From Halomonas socia (GTDB taxonomy: Bacteria; Pseudomonadota; Gammaproteobacteria; Pseudomonadales; Halomonadaceae), in assembly GCF_010977575.1 (NCBI RefSeq), contig NZ_CP048812.1, positions 186,001 through 250,000 of the forward strand: a DNA stretch of 64,000 nt, written 5' to 3'. Each line of letters starts with the position of its first letter. Position 1 is the first letter of the stretch. The translations under genes were made by a program, and so were the position numbers. The notes below the pieces were generated by a model that ran no database searches, was not told the origin of the DNA, and was given only the letters and a program-made list of their open reading frames with translations. Below, piece after piece: positions 9,377 through 17,660 of this stretch.

Positions 9377-9711
9377 TGATTCGCATCGACGAAATCTGGC
9401 TGGCCACCGAACCGCTAGATATGCGCGCCGGTCCCGATACTGCACTGGCCCGGGTAGTAAAAGTGTTCGGCGCTGCCCGGCCGCACTGCGCGTATCTGTT
9501 CGCCAACCGCCGAGGCAATCGGATGAAGGTGTTGGTTCACGATGGCCTGGGAGTCTGGCTGTGCGCTCGGCGTCTGAACCAGGGCAAGTTTCACTGGGCT
9601 GGCAACTGGCACGGCGATCGCGTCGAGCTCTGTCCCGAGCAAGTGACGGCGCTGGTACAAGGCCTGCCCTGGCAGCGCCTCGGCGTCGGCGGTGAGATCT
9701 CGGTGGTCTGA
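9376..9711 (+). CDS. tnpB: IS66 family accessory protein TnpB
   Basis: 111 residues, the normal size of IS66 Orf2/TnpB. The family core is visible: IWLATEPLDMRAGPDTALAR (D-M-R-x-G), VFGAARPHCAYLFANRRGNR, and KVLVHDGLGVWLCARRLNQG. The start overlaps the tnpA stop. Usually required for transposition of three-gene IS66 elements. Confidence 0.87.
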   Translation: MIRIDEIWLATEPLDMRAGPDTALARVVKVFGAARPHCAYLFANRRGNRMKVLVHDGLGVWLCARRLNQGKFHWAGNWHGDRVELCPEQVTALVQGLPWQRLGVGGEISVV

Positions 9712-9804
9712 AGCGCACCTGCAATGAATGGCACAGAAGTCAGTGGCTGGGTATTCGATGATGCGCCAATCCCGCTTTCCTCCGGCAGCTGGCATACTCG
9801 CCAG

Positions 9805-10991
9805 ATGAACGCGCCATCCGATCTATCCCAGCTGTCCCCCGATCAGCTCCGCCACCTGGCGGCGGCGTTGATGTCGCAGGTCGAGCAGCAGGGGCAGGCA
9901 CTGGAGCAGAGCCAGAAAACGCTGCGTCACACCGAGCAGGTCAACCAGAACTGACCTATGAACTGGCACTGCTCAAGCGCCACGCGTTCGGCAAGCGCAG
10001 TGAACAGCTCAACCTCCTGCAAATCAATCTGCTGGATGAGGTGGTGGATGCCGACATCGCCGCCATCGAGACTGAGCTGGAAAATCTGGTCACGCCCGAC
10101 GCGCCACCGGCAACCAAGAAGACGCCCAAGCGCGCCCCCTTGCCCCCTGAGCTGCCGCGCACCGAGATCCGCCATGACCCGGAGAGCGAGCACTGTGACT
10201 GCGGTTGCCAACTGCGGCGCATCGGTGAGGATATCAGCGAGAAGCTCGACTACACGCCGGGCGTGTTCCACGTCGAGCGTCATATCCGCGGCAAGTGGGT
10301 CTGCGACCAGTGCGAGACGCTGACCCAGGCGCCGATGCCGGCACAGATCATCGACAAGGGCATCCCCACCGCCAGCCTGCTGGCCCAGGTGCTGATCGCC
10401 AAATACGCCGATCATCTGCCGCTCTATCGCCAGGAGCAGATCTTTGCCCGTGCCGGCGTGCCGATTCCGCGTTCCACCCTGGGCGAGTGGGTCGGCATCT
10501 GCGGGGTGCGGCTCCAGCCGCTGGTCGATGCCCTACGCGACCTTCTGCTTGCCGAGCCGGTACTGCATGCCGACGAGACCCCGGTGCCAATGTTGGCGCC
10601 GGGCAAGAAGAAGACCCACCGCGCCTACCTCTGGGCCTATGCCACCACGCCCTACGCCGGGTTGAAGGCGGTGGTCTACGACTTCACCGAAGGGCGCGGC
10701 GGTCAACATGCTCGCGACTTCCTCGGCGACTGGCGGGGCAAGCTGATCTGCGATGGCTACAGCGGCTACAAGCAGAGCTTTGCCAAGGGCGTGACCGAGA
10801 TCGGCTGCATGGCCCACGCGCGACGCAAGTTCGTCGACCTGCACGTGGCCGACAAGAGCCAGATCGCCGGGCAGGCCATCGACCTGATCGGCCAGCTCTA
10901 CCAGATAGAACGCGAGGCCCAGTCGCTGCCGACGCACAAGGCCAGCAAGATACACGAACTCCTGCTCCACAATTGGCAGCATACCGCCTGA
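9805..10991 (+). pseudogene. tnpC: IS66 transposase TnpC, frameshifted and 3'-truncated
   Basis: The start at 9805 (MNAPSDLSQLS) has a coiled N-terminus and hits a stop at 9952-9954 after QVNQN. One more A in the AA run there would restore QVNQKLTYELALLKRHAFGK, so a homopolymer loss breaks the frame. The second frame has the zinc-binding CDCGCQLRR and CDQCETL motifs, then YRQEQIFARAGVPIPRSTLG and the catalytic VLHADETPVPML. It ends at IHELLLHNWQHTA, over 100 residues short of the usual roughly 510, fused to sequence near the right IS66 terminus. Confidence 0.85.
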
Positions 10992-11023
10992 TCATTGACA
11001 AGCGGTGATGCCCGTTCGCTTAC

Positions 11024-11219
11024 CCTCCAGTGCCGTCTCGTCGGTGCCGTCCGGCAGCGGCCAAGTGATGCCGGCGACTTGCGCCAGGTTAACGTACTTG
11101 CTGACCACGCCCTTGGAGAGGCCACAAGCCCGCGCAATCTTCTCGTGGCTGAGCCCGGCGTCGTACTTGAGGCGCAACACCTCGGTGATGGTTCGCATGG
11201 GAATCCTCGGTGTTGGCAT
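11024..11219 (-). pseudogene. istA: IS21-family transposase IstA, N-terminal fragment
   Basis: Starts at the ATG at 11219 (MPTPRIPMRTITEVLRLKYD) and contains the IS21 helix-turn-helix (SHEKIARACGLSKGVVSKYV), then WPLPDGTDETALEG, where the IS66 terminus cuts it. The remainder of the gene is at about 5806-6408. Together they indicate one ancestral IS21 split by the IS stack. Confidence 0.8.
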
Positions 11220-11243
11220 GTCCCCCTCCAGGGGCAAAGGCAA

Positions 11244-11427
11244 AGGAGGGATATGCCGTAAAAGTCCGAATTATTCCGGCGAGTTAGGTGAGATTCCGGG
11301 AACGTGACCGATGATTCCGGCATCGTGACCGCGGATTCCGGAAAGGAGGCCGAAATCGGTCACGATGAAACGGAATGGCCGGTCACGATAGATCGGAACG
11401 GGCGGTCACGATGGCCCGGAATACGCA
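11244..11427 (-). repeat. IS21 left terminus with repeated end motifs
   Basis: A terminal zone of spaced direct and inverted motifs (ATTCCGG alternating with CGTGACCG, several copies). The outer end begins TGCGTATTCCGGGCCATCGT reading from 11427 on the minus strand. IS21 elements carry multiple such terminal repeats that bind IstA. No gene inside. Confidence 0.65.
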
Positions 11428-11659
11428 GGAGGTCAGCATCTGCTGTTCAGACTCCGTGAGAGGGGCAACAAAGCGGCGCCTTGCCATGGGCTCATCCGTG
11501 TCAGTGATCCAGACGCCAACACTACACGAAAATTTCCGATTAGGCACTTAGCAGAGAATAACTTCTATAGGCGATTTGATCATCCGGGACCCTACACGTA
11601 GGCTCTACGAGAGGCAAGATTAACAATCTCCCGGTCTACTCGACTTATATGAATCCAAG
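11428..11659 (-). other. Gap: scrap of another transposase-like ORF start, otherwise nothing recognised
   Basis: Minus-strand ATG at 11487 opens MARRRFVAPLTESEQQMLTS, which looks like the first residues of a transposase, then runs into the IS21 end at 11427. The rest (11488-11659) is AT-richer non-coding sequence downstream of the tctA-like gene. I see no clear terminator hairpin. Confidence 0.3.
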
Positions 11660-13180
11660 TCATTGAAGTCGCCGTTTACTGGCCTGAAGACGCGTAAAGA
11701 CTATTCGAACGCCCCGCTTGACTAGCGGCATGCATATCACAACTATCGTCAGGAAGAGAAGCACTATGGAGATGGGACGTTCAATGAACACAGAAGGATC
11801 ACCTTGAGAAGAGATGAGAGTCCGGCGAACCCCTCGCTCCAGTAGCGGCCCAAGAACAAGACCAAGAATAAGCGGCACCGGTGTGTATCCCAGCTTTAGC
11901 ATGAGATACCCTATGATTCCTGCTACCAGTGCTGTTCCGACATCTATAGTCGAATAATTTATCGAGTAAACCCCAAATATGACGATGCCAATTACCACTG
12001 GATATAAAAGCGCTCTCGAGACAAATACGATACTTGCAAGAAAAGGAGTTAGCAGTAAAGTAAGGATGACGAGCATAATATTTCCTGTCCAGAAGGTACC
12101 GAACACTGTCCAAACGAACTCCGGCTCATTAACAAAGAGGAGAGGCCCCGGCTGTAAACCAATCATCAGCAGCCCACCAAGAAGGACTGCTGTCGTAGCC
12201 GAGCCCGGTATCCCAAGAGTAAACAATGGGATCATAGAGGCGTAAGAAGATGCATTGTTTGCTGCCTCTGGCGCCGCAACTCCACCTATGGCACCTTGTC
12301 CGAACTCATCTGGGTTTCGTGAAGTTTTCTTGGCAAGTCCGTATGATAGCATGGTCGAGGCAGTAGCGCCCACACCAGGTATGACACCGATGAAAAAACC
12401 GACTATAGACCCCATTACAAGTATTACTTTACACTTAACTATATCTGCAATATTTGGCATTAACGACAAAAATGAGTGTTTTTGAAGACTTCCGCGCAGC
12501 TCTGATGAAAGGCTTATGAACATTGCCGAGAACCCAAAAAGCCCAACTGCTACTATGGTAAAATCAATACCATCAAAAAAATGTATAGAACCTTGTGTAT
12601 ATCTGACCGGACCACCAATCGGGTCAAGGCCAATCATTCCAATCCACATTCCTATAAAGAGCGATACAAAAGCCTTGACCATATTTCGCCCTCCTAGGAC
12701 GCTGACCAAGGATAGTGCAAAGCACATCAACGCCGTCATTTCCGTCGGTCCAAATGCTAGAGCCGCGCTAGCGATAGGCACGGAAAGGAGAGCGAGAAAA
12801 ATAATGCCAATGCTCCCCCCGACAAAAGATGCGAAAACGTTCATTCCGAGGGCCCGGCCAGCCTCTCCCTTTTTTGCCATAGCATTACCGTCAATAACGG
12901 TCATAACGGAAGGCGCATCCCCTGGTATACCAAGGAGTATAGAGGTTACCGCACCTCCAAACATTGCGCCAAAGTATATGCCGGCTAATGCTGCTATTGC
13001 AGCCGTACCACCGAAGCTAATCGCTACTGGTAACATGATCGCGACACCAGCAGCCGGTCCCAAGCCGGGGAGTACGCCGACCATAAGACCGATAAGAACC
13101 CCGATGAAAGTTGCAAAAAGCAGTGCGGGGGCGGCTGCGTTGACAACGCCGCCAGCCAGAAGCTCGAGACTTTCTATCAT
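11660..13180 (-). CDS. tctA: Tripartite tricarboxylate transporter large permease, TctA family
   Basis: 506 residues, the usual TctA size, almost entirely hydrophobic with about 11-12 membrane spans. Family motifs: GVLPGLGPAAGVAIMLPVA near residue 40, GIYFGAMFGGAVTSILLGIP, PGDAPSVMTVIDGNAMAKKG, and, in the second half, GVIPGVGATASTMLSYGLAK and GIPGSATTAVLLGGLLMIG. The ATG at 13180 is preceded by GGGAGAT. It forms the transport channel with TctB, fed by TctC, for a carboxylate or sugar acid. Base composition is clearly more AT-rich than the backbone. Confidence 0.92.
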   Translation of the reverse strand: MIESLELLAGGVVNAAAPALLFATFIGVLIGLMVGVLPGLGPAAGVAIMLPVAISFGGTAAIAALAGIYFGAMFGGAVTSILLGIPGDAPSVMTVIDGNAMAKKGEAGRALGMNVFASFVGGSIGIIFLALLSVPIASAALAFGPTEMTALMCFALSLVSVLGGRNMVKAFVSLFIGMWIGMIGLDPIGGPVRYTQGSIHFFDGIDFTIVAVGLFGFSAMFISLSSELRGSLQKHSFLSLMPNIADIVKCKVILVMGSIVGFFIGVIPGVGATASTMLSYGLAKKTSRNPDEFGQGAIGGVAAPEAANNASSYASMIPLFTLGIPGSATTAVLLGGLLMIGLQPGPLLFVNEPEFVWTVFGTFWTGNIMLVILTLLLTPFLASIVFVSRALLYPVVIGIVIFGVYSINYSTIDVGTALVAGIIGYLMLKLGYTPVPLILGLVLGPLLERGVRRTLISSQGDPSVFIERPISIVLLFLTIVVICMPLVKRGVRIVFTRLQASKRRLQ

Positions 13181-13208
13181 TTAGGATCTCCCTAACTGCG
13201 TTTCATGA

Positions 13209-13670
13209 TCAAAACCCCAGTACACCGGTCACAAGGTTCACATTGAGGAAAACGGAAAAAATCAAGTAAGCGGAAAAGGGAAATATAACTCCGATTGTCC
13301 CCAGTTTATAAGCATATGTGGCGCGCATTTTTGGTTGGATAATGTAACCGATGGCTATCACGAGGAAACCACTGGCGAGAAGCATTCCAAAATAAGGAGC
13401 GATGAGGATAAAAACTACAATTGCCACTGCTATTCCAGCGGTCTTAAAAAGTCCAATGCTATCGAAGTTGTCAGAAAAAATCTCTATTCCTCTAAGGCCC
13501 CTTAAAACATTTACCGCACTTAAAACAATTATTCCAATTCCAGTCCAAAATGGGAAAAACCCGGCTCCCGGGCTACCTCGAGTTTCGTACCCATATCCAA
13601 TAGCCCCATAAACTATATAAATACCGAGCACCATGGTCGCGGTGGCGAATATCACATCAATACTGCGCAT
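13209..13670 (-). CDS. tctB: Tripartite tricarboxylate transporter small permease, TctB family
   Basis: 153 residues with four predicted membrane spans, the normal TctB layout. The motif GSPGAGFFPFWTGIGIIVLS near residue 33 is the family hallmark. It is preceded by an AGGAGGAG ribosome site and followed 28 bp later by tctA. Small accessory membrane subunit of the transporter. Confidence 0.88.
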   Translation of the reverse strand: MRSIDVIFATATMVLGIYIVYGAIGYGYETRGSPGAGFFPFWTGIGIIVLSAVNVLRGLRGIEIFSDNFDSIGLFKTAGIAVAIVVFILIAPYFGMLLASGFLVIAIGYIIQPKMRATYAYKLGTIGVIFPFSAYLIFSVFLNVNLVTGVLGF

Positions 13671-13726
13671 GATTCATCGCTCCTCCTGAACTAGCAGGTG
13701 CCACAAATATGCAGCACCCCTACTCA

Positions 13727-14698
13727 TTACTGCTCGATGTCTAATTCATTCATCATTCTGGCATACAGATCGTTAGTTTCTTCAAGTATGCCTGAAAACT
13801 CCTCACTACCGACAAAACGTGGTACGTCGCCAAAGCGGTTCAAGTATTCTTCCTCCCAAGCATCGCTCTCTGCGACTTGGCGGAATATATCTTCCCAGTA
13901 AGAAACAGCATGATCAGAAATTTCCATGGGCATCACAATACCACGCAACTGGACATGCTCTATATCGTAACCACTCTCTTCAAGTGTTGGAACTTCGGGA
14001 AAAGACGGCAGCCGCTCATCAGTACTGACAGCAAGAGCTCGTAGAGTTCCAGCTTCAAGTTGCGGCTCTATTTCTCCTGGGTTTCCGAACATGAAATCAA
14101 TATGACCTCCAAGCATTGCAGACAATACCTCTCCAACACCATCAAATGGCACTGCATCAATTGTCGCACCTGATTGTTCCTGCATCAGTTGCGAAAGTAG
14201 CGACGCATCAGATACAACTCCAGGGGTTCCAGTCGTAAGTCGTTCTCGGGATTTAAGGTCAGCGATGTCATTAATATCTGAACCTTCAGGAACAGCGACA
14301 ATATATGGGGACATTGCGATTGCTGCGATAGGTGTGAAGTCCCTATAATCTACTGGTGAGGAACCAAGTAATGGAGTAGTGAAAAAGCTGACGCTAACTG
14401 TCCCGATAGTGTAGGGATCTCCACGTTGCTCAGCAATATAGTTGTAGCCACGTGCCCCACTACCACCAGGATGGTTTTCAACTTGAATGTTAGTCGGGAG
14501 AAGTTCGAGTTGATCAATAACATTAGCGATAGTACGTGCAAGGATGTCGCTTCCACCACCCGCACCGAATGGTACGATGATTGTCGGTGTGCTATCCGGC
14601 ACAAATTTTTCGTCTGCTATAGCAGTACTCACTGACATAGCAAAAGCAAAAGTTACAGTAGTAGCAGCCATTATAGTATTAGTTTTTATTGATATCAT
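13727..14698 (-). CDS. tctC: Tripartite tricarboxylate transporter substrate-binding protein, TctC (Bug) family
   Basis: 323 residues. Signal peptide at residues 1-28 (cut after VSTAIA). The mature protein has IIVPFGAGGGSDILARTIAN, the Bug-family ligand loop, plus NHPGGSGARGYNYIAEQ and the late LPSFPEVPTLEESGYD. GGAGAA lies upstream of the ATG. It captures the substrate in the periplasm. The adjacent enolase-superfamily enzyme suggests a hydroxy- or sugar acid. Confidence 0.9.
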   Translation of the reverse strand: MISIKTNTIMAATTVTFAFAMSVSTAIADEKFVPDSTPTIIVPFGAGGGSDILARTIANVIDQLELLPTNIQVENHPGGSGARGYNYIAEQRGDPYTIGTVSVSFFTTPLLGSSPVDYRDFTPIAAIAMSPYIVAVPEGSDINDIADLKSRERLTTGTPGVVSDASLLSQLMQEQSGATIDAVPFDGVGEVLSAMLGGHIDFMFGNPGEIEPQLEAGTLRALAVSTDERLPSFPEVPTLEESGYDIEHVQLRGIVMPMEISDHAVSYWEDIFRQVAESDAWEEEYLNRFGDVPRFVGSEEFSGILEETNDLYARMMNELDIEQ

Positions 14699-14739
14699 AG
14701 CGTTCTCCGATAATCTATAAATGCATTCTCGTTAGCTTG

Positions 14740-15912
14740 TTAAGTATGCTGTTTTTCTATGGCCTCCCTAAGTAGATAACCGTGACTGTCCCGCCCTGAT
14801 AACAGGCTCTCTTTAGGGTCAGTTATTCTTCCATTATCAAGGGCGTCGTAATTAGGAGTAAACCCTAGACCTGGCCGGCCAGTCAGTGTCATCTTTCCTC
14901 CAGCTGGCTCCGGAGTTCCATCGAAAAAATGCTTGCCAGTCTGCCACATGCCATAATGAAACTCGACCGGCCCCCCGTTCATTAAGCCACACAAATGATG
15001 CATATTGAAGATTGGCCAACCACCACCATTTGCCATGGGCAGGTTGAATGCTTGGGCCATATGCGCAATTTTTAATGTCTCCGTGAACCCCCCATGATAG
15101 AGTACGTTTGGTTGGATGACATCGACAGCGTGATGAACAATCAGCTCTCGCGAGCGCCAGCGATGGCCCTCCATTTGTCCGGCCGCCACAGGCATAGTGA
15201 CTTTTGAGCGGAAGTCCGCAAGAGCCCTTGCGTCATTTTGTTCAATAGGCTCTTCAAACCAACAAACATTACAGTCTGCGATACCTCGGGCTAAAAGCCT
15301 TGCATCATTAGGGTTGAACCAACAATTAGCGTCAATCATTAAATCAATATCTGGGCCAATTGCTTCACGGGTAGCATGCACTCGACGAACATCATCCCTC
15401 CATGTACGAGTCGGCTCACCACCAACCACCATCTTAAGCATTTTATGCCCATCTGCCACAAATTTTAAGGCATAGTCAGCTAACTGCTGCTCATCGAAGA
15501 ATGGGTAGCCAAAAGTTGCGTAGGTGGTCGCCCAGTCCCTATAGCCACCAAGTAATTGGTGGATAGAAAGCCCCTCTCTCTTTCCGCGGATATCCCATAA
15601 TGCAATATCTATTGCTGCCAAAGCATTAGATATAACGCCTGTGTAGGTTCGACTATTTAGCTTCTTCCATACATGTGCGTGAATTTCTTCAGTATTGTAG
15701 ATATTTCGGCCCAGCAAAGCTGGCTTGAGGTGGCCATCAATACAGGCAATGATGGCCCAAGGCAGAATTGAGCCTGTAATGCCAAAGCCTGACAAACCTT
15801 CGTCCGTATCAATCTCGACAAAAACAAACATACGACTTTCGATGGATTTACCTATATCAGGAAGGTCAATTTCGTGCCGATGCAGGCTAGCCCTGATGTC
15901 AGTAATTTTCAC
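14740..15912 (-). CDS. Enolase-superfamily (mandelate racemase/muconate lactonizing-like) dehydratase or racemase
   Basis: 390 residues. The capping domain is N-terminal. The barrel has HKMLKMVVGG (base lysines), metal ligands in DLMIDANCWF (DxN) and WFEEPIEQND, and a third acid in VAAGQMEGH. VDVIQPNVLYHGG and a late GGGWPIFNMHH supply the Asp-His pair of the mandelate racemase group. Start is GTG at 15912 with AGGAG six bases away. Placed between TctC and a GntR regulator, it likely converts the imported acid; whether it is a dehydratase (galactarate, gluconate-like) or racemase cannot be told. Confidence 0.82.
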   Translation of the reverse strand: MKITDIRASLHRHEIDLPDIGKSIESRMFVFVEIDTDEGLSGFGITGSILPWAIIACIDGHLKPALLGRNIYNTEEIHAHVWKKLNSRTYTGVISNALAAIDIALWDIRGKREGLSIHQLLGGYRDWATTYATFGYPFFDEQQLADYALKFVADGHKMLKMVVGGEPTRTWRDDVRRVHATREAIGPDIDLMIDANCWFNPNDARLLARGIADCNVCWFEEPIEQNDARALADFRSKVTMPVAAGQMEGHRWRSRELIVHHAVDVIQPNVLYHGGFTETLKIAHMAQAFNLPMANGGGWPIFNMHHLCGLMNGGPVEFHYGMWQTGKHFFDGTPEPAGGKMTLTGRPGLGFTPNYDALDNGRITDPKESLLSGRDSHGYLLREAIEKQHT

Positions 15913-15921
15913 TAAATTCTC

Positions 15922-16584
15922 CTAGTTGCTGTTAGCGTTGGTGGTGTGGTTCTTCAACCGCATTTCATTCCATCGCCTTTTTCCGGCGATGACGTGGGCC
16001 TCGCCTTGCCAGCGTGACGCATCTACATCTCGCGCTTCAATAGCAGATATAATAGCCTCATGCTCAGTAATCGAGTCGTCTGTTGACATTGCTGCAATGC
16101 GATGAGCGTGCGTTTCCTTAACCAGATCATCGTAAACACGCTTAGCCGTTTCGTTATTTGCCAATTTAGCAATATAATTATGGAATTCTAGGTTGGCATT
16201 ATAATAATCGGCTTGATTTCCGGTTTTCGCTGCAACTCTCATCCTATCGTTCAGCTGCCGCAATTCCTGGCATGCTGCACGGTCGGCACGTTCCGCAGCG
16301 CATTGGCACATTAGTCCAGTGATTACTGCTCGGAGGTCATATACCTCGTTTAAGTGACGCTCTGATAACTCCCGTACGAATACTCCCTTGGCCGGCACAG
16401 CGGTGACAAGGCCAGCGCGCTCAAGTGCACGACATGCCTCACGAATTGGGCCTCGGCTAACACCAATTTTCTCTGAAAAGTGATGCTCATTAAGCCGCTC
16501 TCCGGGCTTCAACTTCCCCGTGAGAATCATATCTTCAATTTCCCGGTATGCGAGAACCGAAAGCCTATCTCCACGCTGAACCAT
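15922..16584 (-). CDS. GntR family transcriptional regulator, FCD (FadR) subgroup
   Basis: 220 residues. The winged helix-turn-helix spans about 8-75 (ILTGKLKPGERLNEHHFSEK, GVSRGPIREACRALERAGLV, AKGVFVREL) and a C-terminal all-helical FCD domain carries metal/ligand histidines (LEFHNYIAKLAN, SITEHEAIISAI). It is the first gene of the minus-strand run regulator-enolase-tctCBA, separated from the enolase gene by 9 bp, so it probably autoregulates the operon in response to the transported acid. Confidence 0.88.
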   Translation of the reverse strand: MVQRGDRLSVLAYREIEDMILTGKLKPGERLNEHHFSEKIGVSRGPIREACRALERAGLVTAVPAKGVFVRELSERHLNEVYDLRAVITGLMCQCAAERADRAACQELRQLNDRMRVAAKTGNQADYYNANLEFHNYIAKLANNETAKRVYDDLVKETHAHRIAAMSTDDSITEHEAIISAIEARDVDASRWQGEAHVIAGKRRWNEMRLKNHTTNANSN

Positions 16585-16719
16585 TTTGATTACCTCTTAA
16601 TTTTGATTTTCAAGATAGGCGTCTCTCGGAAAACTGTCAACTGTTTTCCTTATTGTCTTTTGATTGATTGATTGAATACAACGTTGGGATGATGATTTTT
16701 CTTTAAAATCAATTTTTTA
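16585..16719. promoter_or_regulatory. Promoter region of the gntR-tct operon with palindromic operator candidate
   Basis: AT-rich non-coding sequence upstream of the GntR gene. A 22-bp palindrome at 16628-16649 has arms GGAAAAC and GTTTTCC around TGTCAACT. FCD-type GntR regulators bind short dyads of this size near their own promoters, so it is a candidate operator. Confidence 0.4.
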
Positions 16720-17015
16720 GTGCGCCAGGCATGGCGCGCAGCGCCTAACGGGCGCTGTTTCCGAGGGTGGTGCCTCGGAATGACTTGGGGGTGAAAGTCC
16801 CCTGCACACCCGGCAAGGGAAGTGCTAGCCGACGGCAAGGGTGTCTCCCGTGAGGGAGAATCTGAAGGAAGCCCGAGGCAAAACGCTGGCCTGACGAACA
16901 GGAAGCGGATACGAGGCGTCATGGCGGGGTGAGATGGCTAAAATCATCAAAGCCCGATACTTGCACGAAACGCCATGACGTAGATCCGACAGGCATAAGC
17001 GGGAAGGTCGCGCGT
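16720..17015 (+). ncRNA. Group II intron 5' fragment (domain I)
   Basis: The typical bacterial group II intron start GTGCGCCAGGCATGGCGCG is at 16720. It is followed by conserved domain I blocks: GCGCCTAACGGGCGCTG, GGGGGTGAAAGTCCCCTG, AGCCGACGGCAAGGGTGTC, CTGAAGGAAGCCCGAGGC and TGACGAACAGGAAGCGGATA. It breaks off near 17015 against an SDR gene. No reverse transcriptase ORF or domain V/VI is present, so it cannot splice. The exact right boundary is uncertain by some tens of bases. Confidence 0.75.
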
Positions 17016-17019
17016 CTTA

Positions 17020-17660
17020 CCCTGGGAGGTCTGGTGGCACGCAACCACGAGCGGCTGGAAGAGGTGGTGGCCGCACTTCGCGCTGCCGGCCACGAAGCCG
17101 AAGGCCTGGCGCTGGACGTTCAAGACCAGGCCGCTACCCGCCGCGCCCTGGCGGGTTGGCGCTTCGACATCCTGGTCAACAACGCCGGCACCAACCGCCC
17201 CAAGCCGATCGATCAGGTCACGGAAGAGGATTACGCTGCGGTCATGGAACTCAACGTCCGGGCAACCTACTTCCTTACCCAAACGGTGATCGAGGAAATA
17301 CCAGCAGGGGGGAGCGTGATCAACATCTCCTCGCAGATGGGGCACGTGGGCGCCAGGAACCGCAGCCTCTACTGCGCCTCGAAAGCCGCAGTGGAAGGCA
17401 TGACCCGCGCCATGGCGGTCGAACTGGGGCCTCGCGGCATTCGCGTCAACAGCCTTTGCCCAACCTTCATCGAAACCCCGATGACGCAGCCCTTCTTCCA
17501 GGAACCCGGCTTCCGTGAGGCGGTGCTCGCTCAAATACCGCTGGAAAGGCTCGGCCAGATCGAAGACGTGATGGGGCCGGTGGTATTTCTAGCCTCGCCC
17601 GCCGCCGGCCTGATCACCGGCAGCGCGCTGATGGTCGACGGCGGCTGGACAGCTCATTGA
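17020..17660 (+). pseudogene. SDR-family oxidoreductase lacking its N-terminus
   Basis: From about 17031 the frame encodes an SDR starting inside the Rossmann fold (LVARNHERLEEVVAALRAAG). It then has the normal landmarks: DILVNNAGTNRPKP, SVINISSQMGHVG, the catalytic YCASKAAVEGMTRAMAVELG (Y-x3-K), and RVNSLCPTFIETPM. The C-terminal GSALMVDGGW is intact. The first 35-40 residues, including the TGxxxGxG nucleotide loop, are replaced by the group II intron fragment. An open frame from 16929 joins both but would not give a working cofactor site. Confidence 0.8.

Larger units (their letters stand above)
6431..11023 (+). mobile_element. IS66-family element, internally deleted and carrying a nested IS630 (with ISL3)
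   Basis: Left end begins GTAACGGTAGGTGCCCATC at 6431. The right end, read on the minus strand from 11023, begins GTAAGCGAACGGGCATC; IS66 termini normally start GTAA. tnpA, tnpB and tnpC lie inside on the plus strand. The 3' part of tnpC is deleted. An IS630 sits between the left terminus and tnpA with a TA duplication. The element interrupts the IS21 istA gene, but the 8 bases on its two sides do not match, so the target duplication has been lost or the junctions are rearranged. Confidence 0.7.

Noticed and set aside
11244-11427. Possible CRISPR-like or iteron array (repeated GTGACCG/ATTCCGG blocks)
   Set aside because: Spacing and composition of the blocks match the repeated terminal motifs of IS21 elements, the outer end is an IS21 terminus, and an istA start lies just inside.
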